A stretch of DNA of 39,361 bases from Cyanobacteriota bacterium (lineage in GTDB: Bacteria; Cyanobacteriota; Vampirovibrionia; Gastranaerophilales; UBA9971). Position numbers and translations under genes: made by a program. The stretch's first letter is position 1. Every line of letters begins with the position of its first letter. Shown one piece after another: positions 7,931 through 17,709 of the stretch. Where the stretch lies: positions 1 to 39,361 of the forward strand of contig JAKLDH010000011.1 of assembly GCA_022703625.1 (NCBI GenBank), in the 5' to 3' direction. A model generated the notes under the pieces. That model saw only the letters and a list, made by a program, of their open reading frames with translations, was not told where the DNA came from and ran no database searches.

Positions 7931-9562
7931 CTATTTTTTTACTGCATTGTAATCGTATAAAGCGGCGCGTCTTTTCTTGATTTTTGGATCAATTATATAC
8001 TGGTCATAAGTCATTTGTTCGTTTATCCAGCCTGCCGGAGTAAGTTCAATTATTCGATTCGCTATAGATTCAATAAACTGATGGTCATGTGAAAGAAATA
8101 AAACCGTGCCGGGAAAGCTTATCAACGCATTGTTCAATGCTTCGATTGACTCTAAATCAAGGTGATTGGTGGGTTCGTCAAATATTAAAACATTTGCCCC
8201 GGTTATCATCATTTTCGAAAACATACACCGAACTTTTTCTCCGCCGGATAATACATTGATCTTTTTAAGAGATTCTTCGCCGGAAAATAACATTTTTCCT
8301 AAAAATCCTCTGATAAAATTCTCGTCTTTTTCTTTTGAATATTGACGAAGCCAATCAACTAAAGTCAGATCATTTTCAAAATATTTACTGTTATCTTTTG
8401 GGAAATATGCCTGAGTCGTTGAAACGCCCCATTTAAAGCTTCCTTTATCAGCTTTTTGTTCTCCTGTAAGAATTTGAAACAGCGTTGACGCCGCTAAATT
8501 ATCCCTTCCCACAAAAGCAATTTTTTCCCCTCTTTCAACAGTAAGACTGAAATTTTTAAATAAAACGCTGTCATCAACTGATTTAGACAGTTTTTCAATA
8601 TGCAGAATATTATCTCCCGCTTCTCTGTCAGGCTTGAATATAATATAAGGCGATCTTCTTGTGGAAGGCTTAATTTCTTCCAGAGTTAATTTGCTTAACA
8701 CGTTTTTTCTGGAAGTTGCTTGTTTTGACTTGGATGCATTCGCGCTAAACCTTGCAATAAAAGATTTTAATTCTTCCATTTTTTCTTCAGTCTTTTTGTT
8801 TTGATCCTGTTTTTGTTTTAAAGCAAGCTGACTGGATTCGCGCCAAAATGAAAAATTCCCTGTGTAAAGCTGGATTTTATTATAGTCAATATCTGCAATA
8901 TGAGTGCAAACTTTATCTAAAAACTGTCTGTCGTGAGAAACAATTATAACGGTATTTTCAAAATTTATAAGAAATTCCTCAAGCCACATAATAGTGTCAA
9001 CATCAAGGTGGTTCGTCGGTTCATCCATCAGCAGAATGTCAGGATTGCCAAATAAAGCCTGCGCAAGAAGCGCTCTGACTTTGTCTGTCCCGCTCATTTC
9101 ACTCATTAGGGAATCATGAAATTCTGTTTTAATGCCAAGGGCGTTAAGAAGCGTTCCTGCCTGAGAATCAGCTTCCCATCCGTTAAGTTCCGCAAATTCA
9201 CATTCTAATTCTGCGGCTCTGATCCCGTCTTCATTGCTGAAATCAGGCTTTAAGTAAATTGCGTCTTTTTCCCGCATAATGTCATAAAGCCTTTTATGCC
9301 CCATTATTACTGTTTCTAATACTTTGAATTCATCAAATTCAAAGTGATTTTGTTTTAATATAGCGATTCTTTTCCCCGGCGCTATAGATATATTTCCTTT
9401 CGAGGATTCTATCTCGCCTGACAGAATTTTTAAAAAGGTCGATTTTCCCGAGCCGTTTGCTCCGATTAATCCATAACAATTTCCGGGGGTAAATATTATG
9501 TTTACGTCGTTAAATAAATCACGGCTTCCAAACCTGTGCGTTAAACCGCTTACGGTGATCAT
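7931..9562 (-). CDS. ABC-F family ATPase, YbiT-like
   Basis: Soluble twin-ATPase of the ABC-F family, whose members bind ribosomes and modulate translation. Length 543. NBD1 has a good Walker A (GANGSGKST, 34-42), a degenerate signature (MSGTDK, about 156-161) and Walker B (ILLMDEPTNHLD). The linker at about 245-300 includes ASKSKQATSR. NBD2 has GRDNLAAST (352-360), where the Walker A lysine is absent, an intact LSGGEK (about 438-443) and a second DEPTNHLD. Both halves of one composite ATP site are therefore altered and the other site looks intact. There are no membrane segments. From memory, YbiT-like homologues show similar weakening, so this is probably a subfamily trait. The ATG at 9562 has AAGGA about 13 nt upstream. 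Role in translation is inferred from the family. Confidence 0.88.
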   Translation of the reverse strand: MITVSGLTHRFGSRDLFNDVNIIFTPGNCYGLIGANGSGKSTFLKILSGEIESSKGNISIAPGKRIAILKQNHFEFDEFKVLETVIMGHKRLYDIMREKDAIYLKPDFSNEDGIRAAELECEFAELNGWEADSQAGTLLNALGIKTEFHDSLMSEMSGTDKVRALLAQALFGNPDILLMDEPTNHLDVDTIMWLEEFLINFENTVIIVSHDRQFLDKVCTHIADIDYNKIQLYTGNFSFWRESSQLALKQKQDQNKKTEEKMEELKSFIARFSANASKSKQATSRKNVLSKLTLEEIKPSTRRSPYIIFKPDREAGDNILHIEKLSKSVDDSVLFKNFSLTVERGEKIAFVGRDNLAASTLFQILTGEQKADKGSFKWGVSTTQAYFPKDNSKYFENDLTLVDWLRQYSKEKDENFIRGFLGKMLFSGEESLKKINVLSGGEKVRCMFSKMMITGANVLIFDEPTNHLDLESIEALNNALISFPGTVLFLSHDHQFIESIANRIIELTPAGWINEQMTYDQYIIDPKIKKRRAALYDYNAVKK

Positions 9563-9617
9563 ATTTCTTCTATGTCCTTAATTTACTATAATCTGTGTTA
9601 AGTTTATTTTGATGTTT

Positions 9618-9720
9618 CTTCATTTTCTTTTCTTTTTGAACGCAAAAAGAAAAGAAAACGAAGCAAAAGAAAAGAAAAACTTAACCCAAAGGGACTATAC
9701 CATCGGGGGCTTTAGCCCCC
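9618..9720. other. long A/T-purine hairpin followed by a GGGGGC/GCCCCC hairpin
   Basis: Bases 9618-9638 and 9643-9663 are inverted repeats (21 bp, one mismatch, 4-nt loop) rich in TTTTC/GAAAA. A second hairpin (GGGGGC, loop TTTA, GCCCCC) lies at 9705-9720. These lie upstream of the ABC-F start and downstream of the small Lys-rich gene. The first could terminate transcription arriving on the minus strand. The ORF that can be drawn through here on the plus strand has no credible composition. Confidence 0.5.
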
Positions 9721-9781
9721 AAACCTCCTTGTCTATCAGGTTGAGTTTGGTTTTCGGAAAAACTAAAATTCGTTTATCGTA

Positions 9782-9892
9782 TTATTTTTTCTCTGTAGAT
9801 TTTTTGATTTCAATCGGAGCTTCTTTTGCGCCCTTTTTAGGTTTGTTTTGTTTAGGTTTTTTTACTTCTCTTGATCCTTTATCTTTTGCCAT
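9782..9892 (-). CDS. 36-residue Lys-rich small protein
   Basis: Encodes MAKDKGSREVKKPKQ and so on to STEKK, 36 residues with about a third lysine plus several prolines, no hydrophobic core and a strongly positive charge. The support for a real gene is a strong AAGGAG 8 nt before the ATG and the absence of any other gene in this gap. Similar tiny basic proteins with a KREVKKPKK-type segment are, from memory, scattered in other bacteria with unknown function; nucleic-acid or ribosome binding is only a guess. It lies between a family-1 element and the hairpin region, and has its own ribosome site. Confidence 0.7.
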   Translation of the reverse strand: MAKDKGSREVKKPKQNKPKKGAKEAPIEIKKSTEKK

Positions 9893-9974
9893 ATCAAACT
9901 CCTTTACGAATTGATTTAATAAATATTCCAATTCAATAGAATACTAAAACTATTATAAAATAAAAATAAAGATT

Positions 9975-10216
9975 TATACCAATCATTAAAAGAAATCGAC
10001 AAATAAAAAAGATTATTTTGGTAAATCCTTATACCAATCAATTTAAAAAACCTGTAAATAAAAAAGATGGTTTTTGTAAAGTCTTAATTAGCGGGTATTT
10101 CGGCTTTGTCAAAACACCCGCTATACCCTTACCCAGCCCGCGCCGCCCGCAGGGCGGCGCGGGCTGTAGATATTAGCTTTTTAACCAATTAACGAAAACT
10201 TATTTGGATTGGTATA
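9975..10216. repeat. family-1 MITE-like element, copy 2, with a partial second copy
   Basis: A complete copy spans 10030-10216 (TATACCAATCAATTT to GGATTGGTATA). It is preceded at 9975-10029 by the first 55 bp of another copy beginning with the same terminus, so two left ends lie in tandem. The complete copy has the hairpin AGCCCGCGCCGCC/GGCGGCGCGGGCT, and a second hairpin whose left arm carries TTTCGGC while the right arm derives from the TTTTG version. It ends 5 bp from the uvsE stop. Confidence 0.85.
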
Positions 10217-10220
10217 GCAG

Positions 10221-11144
10221 CTAAAATACATCAAGCTCATTAAATCTTTTATCCTGCTTGAACATTTCATAAACAGCAAGTACGCTTTTATCCTTATCTT
10301 TGGTTTCAAAAATTATATCGAAATCAAGATGATAATATTTCAGAAAAAACTCTGCAAATTCCTTTAAATTGATTGATTCTGAATGGCTTCCCGCTCTGGC
10401 ATTCTCTTTCTGGCTTGAATAATGAATATCGGGTAAACCGGATTTTTCATCCCAGGTTGAAAAAAACTTTTTCATAATTGCTTCAATATCTTCATCATAA
10501 GGTTTTCCGGTATTTAAAACCTTGTGATGAAGGTTATCAAAAACAAGCGGAACTCCTGTTGACTCGTTTATCCTTATAAGATCCCAAACATTATAGTTTC
10601 TATCGTCATTTTCAAGCGTAAGACGGTTTTTAAACAATTCAGGCAGCTCATTAAACACTTTTATGAATCTTTTTAGCGATTCGGGCTTATTCCCGTACAC
10701 GCCGCCTGCATGAAAAACTACCTTGCTCGTAAAATCAATATTCAAGGAATCAAGAAATTTAATATGCCATTCAAGTTCCTCTATTGAACGTCTTACAACA
10801 TCCTTGTCAGGAGAATTCAGGTAAACAATGGGATTTGGATGCATATAAACTCTGGTATCGCTTTGTTTTATGAATAAACCAATATCATCCAGCTCTTTTT
10901 TATAATCCTGACTCCATTTTATTGTATTCACAGGATGAGAAGCAAATGGAATTGTGTCAGAGCTTATTCTAAACAGTTTTATATTATTGTCCTTATTCCA
11001 TTCCAGTACTTTTTTCAAGCCGGAAAGGTTTGATGTTATTATTTCTCTTAATTTTATTTCGCTGGCATTTGCGAGCCTACACGTTTTATTAAGAGGAATT
11101 CCCGTTGTAAGGTTTATGCAGGCGTATCCAATGCGATGTTTCAT
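10221..11144 (-). CDS. uvsE: UV damage endonuclease UvsE/UVDE
   Basis: TIM-barrel, metal-dependent endonuclease that nicks 5' to UV photoproducts and starts an alternative excision repair. The N-terminus MKHRIGYACINLT is the typical family opening. The internal stretches FRISSDTIPFASHP, VVFHAGGVYGNK, LTLENDDRNYN, LVFDNLHHK and DIHYSSQ carry the conserved His/Glu/Asp metal ligands. At 307 residues it has the usual length. I prefer the ATG at 11144, which has AGGAA 7 nt upstream, over a TTG nine codons earlier. It begins about 45 bp after the dnaE stop on the same strand, so the two are probably co-transcribed, pairing replication with repair. Confidence 0.93.
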   Translation of the reverse strand: MKHRIGYACINLTTGIPLNKTCRLANASEIKLREIITSNLSGLKKVLEWNKDNNIKLFRISSDTIPFASHPVNTIKWSQDYKKELDDIGLFIKQSDTRVYMHPNPIVYLNSPDKDVVRRSIEELEWHIKFLDSLNIDFTSKVVFHAGGVYGNKPESLKRFIKVFNELPELFKNRLTLENDDRNYNVWDLIRINESTGVPLVFDNLHHKVLNTGKPYDEDIEAIMKKFFSTWDEKSGLPDIHYSSQKENARAGSHSESINLKEFAEFFLKYYHLDFDIIFETKDKDKSVLAVYEMFKQDKRFNELDVF

Positions 11145-11189
11145 GTTTAAATTCCTGTGTTTTATGGTCAAATAAAAATGAATTTCAAA

Positions 11190-14100
11190 TTAGGCGCAAT
11201 CAAGTGAACAAATTTTTACATCTGACTTAAAATGATTTCTCACAATGTTTTCAAGCTCATTATCCGCCCTGACCCAAAAACTGGAAGCAGTGATGATTTT
11301 CATAATGTTTCCATTGTTTTGTACGTTGAAAATAACCGGATCACCGCCTTTACGGCTTGCCAAAACGTCTTTTAGAGCCATTATTTCTTCAAATTTCAGT
11401 TCGTTGTCAAGATGTATATTAACTATATTGCAGTTTTCTACTTTTGAAACATCGTTAATAATAATATTAATAATGGTTTCTTCATCTCCACGATGCTGAA
11501 TTTTACCGCCTATAATAACTTTGGATTCCGGCTCAAGGCATGTCCCGCATTTATCAAGGACTTCACTGTAAGCGACAAAATCAACTTTTCCCGTTAAATC
11601 TTCCAAAATTCCAACTTTTAACATTTTGCCGGATTTTGTGTAAATCTGTTTTGTACTGGTCACAAGCCCGCATAGAGTAACTATTGCTCCTTCTGAAATT
11701 TCTTTAAGCTCCGCAATATTATGCGTTGTCAAAAATGGAAGCTGATCTTTAATGCTGGCAAGAGGATGGCTGGTTACATAAAATCCGAGATAGTCTTTCT
11801 CAAAACCTTGAATTTCAGTGTCGGTAAACTCCTCGTCAGAGCCGTTCAACTGAAAAGTAGGCGCGTTATTGCCTGCCATCATCGCAAACAGGTTCATTTG
11901 CCCGCTGACTTTGGCTTCAATTTCTCTTAATGCGGCGCTTACCGCTGAATCAAGGTTTTCTATAACCTGTTTTCGGCTTTTTTCTATTTTGGAAAAAGCT
12001 CCTGCCTTGACTAAACTCTCAAGAGTCCTTTTATTAAACTGTTTTAAGCCAATTTTTGTACAAAAATCAAAAAAAGATTTATATTCTTCTTTTTCTCTTC
12101 CCCGTATAATTTCTTCAACCACGCCTGCTCCCACGTTTTTAACAGAGCAAAGCCCAAACCTGATATTGTTTTCATCTGGCGTAAAATCCGCTTTGGACTT
12201 ATTTACATCGGGAGGAAGAACTTCGATTCCCATCTTTTGACAATCTGCAATGTATTGCTGGATTTTATCCTGGTTACTACTTACGCTGGAAAGAAGGGCG
12301 GACATATATTCAACCGGATAATGCGCTTTTAAATAGGCTGTCTGATATGCAAGAAAGGCATAGGCGGCGGAATGCGACCTGTTAAAGCAATAAGCCGCAA
12401 ATTCTATCATGGTTTCAAAGAGTTCTTCCGCCAGTTTTGGGTCTATATTGTTTTTTTGAGCCCCGGAAAGAAACATTTCCTTTTGTTTATTCATTTCTTC
12501 GGGTTTTTTCTTACCCATTGCCCGCCTTAAAATATCTGCCTGTCCAAGCGTATAGCCTGCAAGCGACTGAGCAATCTGCATTATTTGTTCCTGATATACG
12601 ATTGTTCCGTATGTATCAACTAATATGGGCTCTAAAGCAGGGTCTTTGTATTCAATTTTTTGTTTTCCGTGTTTTCTTCTGACAAAATCGCCAACCATGC
12701 CGGAATTTAGCGGACCCGGACGGAAAAGAGCAACAAGTGCGCCTAAGTCTTCAAAAACTGAAGGTCTTAAATCTTTAACCAGAGTCTTCATTCCAGACGA
12801 TTCAAGCTGAAAAACACCGTCTGTATCGCCTTTTGAGAGCATTTCATACACCGCTGAATCGTCAAGGGCAATGTTGTTAATGTCAATTTCAATGTTATGC
12901 CGCTCTTTAACAAGATTTACAGTATTACTGATGATTGTAAGGTTTCTAAGTCCGAGAAAATCCATTTTAAGCAGTCCGAGTTTCTCAAGATCACCCATTG
13001 GATAGGTTGAAATAACAGCTTTTTCTTTTGAATACTGAATCGGTACAACTTCTGTCAGAGGATCTCTTGCAATAACAACGCCTGCGGCATGTGTTCCCAC
13101 ATTAAATTTAATTCCTTCAATCGATTTAGCCAGATCAACAAGCTCTTTTACTTGTGGGTCTTTGTCATAAATCTTTTTTAAATCCATGCCTTCCTGCAAA
13201 GCATCGTCAATTTTGGTTTTTGGGATGGAAGGAATCATTTTTGCAAGCTTATCAGCATCGGCATAAGGAATATCCATTACTCTTGCAACGCTTTTAAGAG
13301 CGGCTCTCGCCGCTAAGGTTCCAAAAGTAATGATCTGACAGACTTTATCTTTGCCATAAAGCTCAGATACGTAATTTATGACCTTATCACGTTTTTCAAT
13401 GCAAAAATCTATATCAACGTCGGGCATGCTAACTCTTTCAGGGTTTAAAAACCTTTCAAAAAGGAGATTATGCCGTATTGGATCAATATCGGTAATCCCG
13501 AGCGAATACGCGACAAGGCTTCCTGCCGCTGAACCCCTGCCAGGACCAACGGGAATATTGTTTTCTCTGGCAAATTTTATAAAATCCCACACAATAAGAA
13601 AATAAGCTGAAAATCCCATTTCTCCAATGATTTTAAGCTCATATTTAAGCCTGTCTTCTATTTGCTGAGTTATTTCCTTAAATCGTTTGCTTAAACCTTC
13701 TCTGACTACTGTATCAAGGTATGATTCTTCAGTATGATTCTTTGGAATCGGGTAATAAGGCAGTAGTGATTTGCCCATATCCAGAATAAGATTGCATTTT
13801 TCCGATATTTTTACTGTATTATCAATTGCCCTGTTGAAAGTTTCCTCATCTAACCATTTAAATGCTTGTCTTAGCTCGTCAGAGTTTTTTATATAAAACT
13901 CATTATTGGCAAATTTCATTCTTGACGGGTCTTTTAACGTCTTCCCGGTTTGAAGACAGAGCAGAATATCGTGGCAAAGTGCGTCTTCCTTTTTTGTGTA
14001 GTGGCTGTCATTAGAGATTACCAGCTCAATATCAAGCTCTCGGGCTATTTTAATAAGGTTAGGATTGGTCATTTTCTGACCTTCAATCCCGTGATCCTGA

Positions 14101-14615
14101 AGCTCTATGTAAAAATCTTCTCCAAAGAGTTCTTTATAATATTTTGCGGTGTTTTTAGCTCCTTCATGATCCTTATTTAGCAGTTTTTTTGCTATTTCTC
14201 CGCTAAGACATGCCGAAAGGCAGATTAAGCCTTCTTTATGCTGTTCTAAAAGCTCCCTATTAATTCTTGGCTTATAATAGAACCCGTCTATATGGGCTAT
14301 ACTTACTAATTTTACAAGGTTTTGATACCCTTTTTTGTCCTTAGCAAGCAGTACGAGATGATAGTTTGATATTTTGTTTTTTCTATCTTCAATGTCGCCG
14401 TCTATAATATATAATTCGCACCCTATAATCGGCTTTATACCTTCTTCTTTTGCTGTTCTGTACAGTTCAACAGCTCCGTACATTACTCCATGATCTGTTA
14501 TCGCTACCGCCGGCATATTGTTTGCTTTTGCATGTTTAACAAGGTCGCTAATCCTTGTTGCTCCGTCAAGAAGGCTGTGTTCTGTGTGCAAATGAAGCGG
14601 TACGTATGGATTCAT
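11190..14615 (-). CDS. dnaE: DNA polymerase III alpha subunit
   Basis: Replicative polymerase, 1141 residues, close to the E. coli length. The N-terminal PHP domain starts with LHLHTEHSLLDG (7-18) and has AITDHG (38-43). The C-family catalytic core includes GPGRGSAAGSL (about 357-367) and PDVDIDF with Asp401/Asp403, the third catalytic Asp lying within LKMDFLGLRN. The finger region has FQLESSGM and QEQIMQIAQ. The tail has helix-hairpin-helix-like segments and an OB-fold (about 1000-1060). The start is ATG at 14615; AAGG lies about 13 nt upstream. It is followed by uvsE on the same strand. No anomalies were seen. Confidence 0.97.
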   Translation of the reverse strand: MNPYVPLHLHTEHSLLDGATRISDLVKHAKANNMPAVAITDHGVMYGAVELYRTAKEEGIKPIIGCELYIIDGDIEDRKNKISNYHLVLLAKDKKGYQNLVKLVSIAHIDGFYYKPRINRELLEQHKEGLICLSACLSGEIAKKLLNKDHEGAKNTAKYYKELFGEDFYIELQDHGIEGQKMTNPNLIKIARELDIELVISNDSHYTKKEDALCHDILLCLQTGKTLKDPSRMKFANNEFYIKNSDELRQAFKWLDEETFNRAIDNTVKISEKCNLILDMGKSLLPYYPIPKNHTEESYLDTVVREGLSKRFKEITQQIEDRLKYELKIIGEMGFSAYFLIVWDFIKFARENNIPVGPGRGSAAGSLVAYSLGITDIDPIRHNLLFERFLNPERVSMPDVDIDFCIEKRDKVINYVSELYGKDKVCQIITFGTLAARAALKSVARVMDIPYADADKLAKMIPSIPKTKIDDALQEGMDLKKIYDKDPQVKELVDLAKSIEGIKFNVGTHAAGVVIARDPLTEVVPIQYSKEKAVISTYPMGDLEKLGLLKMDFLGLRNLTIISNTVNLVKERHNIEIDINNIALDDSAVYEMLSKGDTDGVFQLESSGMKTLVKDLRPSVFEDLGALVALFRPGPLNSGMVGDFVRRKHGKQKIEYKDPALEPILVDTYGTIVYQEQIMQIAQSLAGYTLGQADILRRAMGKKKPEEMNKQKEMFLSGAQKNNIDPKLAEELFETMIEFAAYCFNRSHSAAYAFLAYQTAYLKAHYPVEYMSALLSSVSSNQDKIQQYIADCQKMGIEVLPPDVNKSKADFTPDENNIRFGLCSVKNVGAGVVEEIIRGREKEEYKSFFDFCTKIGLKQFNKRTLESLVKAGAFSKIEKSRKQVIENLDSAVSAALREIEAKVSGQMNLFAMMAGNNAPTFQLNGSDEEFTDTEIQGFEKDYLGFYVTSHPLASIKDQLPFLTTHNIAELKEISEGAIVTLCGLVTSTKQIYTKSGKMLKVGILEDLTGKVDFVAYSEVLDKCGTCLEPESKVIIGGKIQHRGDEETIINIIINDVSKVENCNIVNIHLDNELKFEEIMALKDVLASRKGGDPVIFNVQNNGNIMKIITASSFWVRADNELENIVRNHFKSDVKICSLDCA

Positions 14616-14706
14616 GTGGTTTGTACGCCTTATATTAAACTATCGTTGTGAACTGTAAAATCAGCCCGATTATCTTTCAATTAAGATTATAAAACAAAAT
14701 TTCTTT

Positions 14707-14809
14707 AGAGCGCCTCTAAAAACAAAAGAATTTTATTATTTATATCTACACACAAACCCCAATCAAATTTTATGAAAATTTCAAAAAATTGAGTTTTTAG
14801 AGGCGCCCT
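14707..14809. repeat. family-4 element with GCGCCTCTAAAAAC inverted termini
   Basis: Perfect 14-bp inverted termini, GCGCCTCTAAAAAC (14710-14723) and GTTTTTAGAGGCGC (14793-14806), flank about 70 bp of AT-rich sequence without coding potential. Single ends of the same family occur at 18340-18366, about 22466, 28690 and 35440, mostly fused to family-2 elements. It lies in the divergent gap between dnaE and the plus-strand genes. Confidence 0.7.
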
Positions 14810-14879
14810 TTACGGTTATTTCTTTTTATTTCATACTATATTATAACCAAAAATCCGAAGTTTATATGGAAATCAATTT

Positions 14880-15200
14880 ATGGAAAAAGAAAAACAACTT
14901 GAAACAATTGAGCTTATAAAAAAATCAACGGAACAAATGAAGATTGACGATATAGAAGAAAATCCCGAATCTGCTTATGAGGAATTTCAGTGTGATTGCT
15001 GCGGAGAAGTAAAAATATTGGCTGGCTCACTCTTATATAAAAGTTTTAGACTTTGCAACGACTGTGTTCTTATTGCGGAAACAGGATTTGCGCTTAATAA
15101 AATGACTGAAATTGAAGATTTATTGAATAAAATGGAAGACAAAAGGTTTGAAACCTTATATAATTCAATTTTTAACGTTGAAGAAAACAGCATGAATTAA
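14880..15200 (+). CDS. small Cys-rich (zinc-ribbon-like) hypothetical protein
   Basis: A 106-residue protein not assigned to a family. The first 35 residues are charged and helical. Then C38-x2-C41 (CDCCGE) and C59-x2-C62 (CNDC), 17 residues apart, form a plausible four-Cys zinc site. The C-terminal 40 residues look like an acidic helix. The ribosome site is weak (GGAAATC about 5-11 nt upstream of the ATG). It ends 31 bp before guaB on the same strand and may be co-transcribed with it, which does not itself indicate a shared role. It could be a regulator or an adaptor; there is no evidence for either. Confidence 0.7.
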   Translation: MEKEKQLETIELIKKSTEQMKIDDIEENPESAYEEFQCDCCGEVKILAGSLLYKSFRLCNDCVLIAETGFALNKMTEIEDLLNKMEDKRFETLYNSIFNVEENSMN

Positions 15201-15219
15201 GAAATCACACAAAATATAA

Positions 15220-16695
<1,476 letters not shown>

Positions 16696-16757
16696 ATAAC
16701 TTGAATTGCTAATTAGTCGAAACACTGAAATAACTTGAAATTTTATTATAATTTTTT

Positions 16758-16834
16758 ATGCGGCTCGCAGGCAAAGCCTGCGAGCCGCATGCTCTTAAGA
16801 AGGCGTAGCGGCTGGCTTTGCCAGCCGCTACGCC
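16758..16834. repeat. two adjacent perfect 15-bp hairpins
   Basis: 16758-16790 is ATGCGGCTCGCAGGC, loop AAA, then the exact reverse complement. 16802-16834 is GGCGTAGCGGCTGGC, loop TTT, then its exact reverse complement. Both are 15-bp stems with 3-nt loops, separated by 11 bp. They follow guaB but lack a T-run, so a simple terminator role is uncertain. The stems resemble the internal hairpins of the MITE-like elements in geometry. Confidence 0.8.
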
Positions 16835-16859
16835 AAATATAAAATTATTTATTTATAGC

Positions 16860-17001
16860 GCTCTGTTAAGTTAAATTTAAAGGATTTTATTTTTTTATCT
16901 ACCCATCCCCAACCCCTTCCCTTCAAAGGGAAGGGGCTTTTGTTTGTTTTTGGGTTTCGCTCGCTATGCTCGCTCAACCCAATGAATTAACTTAACAGAG
17001 C
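16860..17001. repeat. family-3 element with GCTCTGTTAAGTTAA inverted termini
   Basis: Perfect 15-bp inverted termini, GCTCTGTTAAGTTAA (16860-16874) and TTAACTTAACAGAGC (16987-17001), enclose about 110 bp. The interior has one GC-rich hairpin (CCCCTTCCC/GGGAAGGGG). A fragment (CGCTCTGTTA) abuts the family-1 copy at 5438. No coding capacity. Confidence 0.75.
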
Positions 17002-17002
17002 A

Positions 17003-17188
17003 ATAGTGATCATTAAAAGAAATCGGCAAATGAAAAAGATGAGTTTTATAAATCCTTAAATAGCGAATGTTTCGGCAAAGCCGAAACGCCCGCTATACCC
17101 TTACCCAGCCCGCGTCGCCCTGCGGGCGACGCGGGCTGTACATATCAGCTTTTTAACAAATTAACGAAAACTTATTTGAATTGATATA
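17003..17188. repeat. family-1 MITE-like element, copy 3 (diverged termini)
   Basis: Same layout as the other copies, but with degenerate ends (GTGATCATT; AATTGATATA). The large hairpin reads AGCCCGCGTCGCC/GGCGACGCGGGCT: the C-to-T change in the left arm is matched by G-to-A in the right arm relative to other copies. It directly abuts the family-3 element. Confidence 0.8.
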
Positions 17189-17351
17189 AATATTGTAAAG
17201 TATTGTAAAAAAAAATTAATTATTTGAAAAAATATATTTTTTCAATACTTTAACACTATAGGAAACGCAATTAATCAATCAATCATTGATAAATAAACTC
17301 TCTTCTACGACTAAAAAATTCCTTTCCTTCCCTTTCTGTAATAAAGATTTT

Positions 17352-17379
17352 AAACCCTTTTTAAAGAGGGTTTTTTTTT
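17352..17379 (+). terminator. Rho-independent terminator
   Basis: The stem AAACCCTTT pairs with a GAGGGTTT-type arm (9 bp including one G-T), has a short AT loop and is followed by nine T residues. No protein gene precedes it on the plus strand within 600 bp, so it may end an unannotated RNA. Confidence 0.65.
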
Positions 17380-17384
17380 GCGTT

Positions 17385-17571
17385 TATACCAATCAATTTA
17401 AAAAACCGTTAAATAAAAAAGATGGTTTTTATAAATCCTTAATTAGCAGGTGTTTTGCCGAAGGCAAAACACCTGCTCTACTCTTACCTAGCCCGCGCCG
17501 CCCTGCGGGCGGCGCGGGCTATAGATATTAGCTTTTTAACAAATTAACGAAAACTTATTTGGATTGGTATA
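17385..17571. repeat. family-1 MITE-like element, copy 4
   Basis: A 187-bp full copy from TATACCAATCAATTT to GGATTGGTATA. The hairpins are AGCAGGTGTTTTGCC, loop GAA, then its exact complement, and AGCCCGCGCCGCC/GGCGGCGCGGGCT. The first stem differs from other copies by a G-to-A and a matching C-to-T. An ORF can be drawn across it on the plus strand, but it is repeat sequence. Confidence 0.88.
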
Positions 17572-17575
17572 GTAC

Positions 17576-17645
17576 AACCCGAAGAATCTCCTGCTTTTGA
17601 AGCTTGGCTGCGATCCTTCGCTCTGCTTAGGATGACGGATTCGGG
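17576..17645. repeat. dispersed CCGAAGAATC / GGATGACGG repeat
   Basis: CCCGAAGAATCTCCTG on the left and GATCCTTCGCTCTGC plus GGATGACGGATTCGGG on the right form an imperfect inverted structure. Related sequences lie at 5666 and 18085. There is no gene between here and the SRP terminator. Confidence 0.5.
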
Positions 17646-17673
17646 TAATTAGCGACTCGAGTTAAATAAAAAC

Positions 17674-17709
17674 AAAAAAAGAGCCGACTTAAATTTCAGC
17701 TCTTTTTTT
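17674..17709 (-). terminator. Rho-independent terminator of the SRP RNA gene
   Basis: On the minus strand the inverted arms AAAAAAAGAGC and GCTCTTTTTTT surround a 14-nt loop and end in a T-run, immediately after the 3' closing stem of the SRP RNA. Confidence 0.85.

Noticed and set aside
9618-9720. Part of a group II intron or retron RNA because of the long hairpins
   Set aside because: No reverse transcriptase, no domain V-like stem; only a purine/pyrimidine inverted repeat and a short GC hairpin.
11245-14180. Several plus-strand frames within dnaE
   Set aside because: All are antisense to an intact DNA polymerase III gene and show no motifs or ribosome sites.
17286-17531. 81-codon plus-strand frame
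   Set aside because: It crosses a terminator and a family-1 element; the apparent protein is translated repeat sequence and matches the one read from the copy at 38710-38922.
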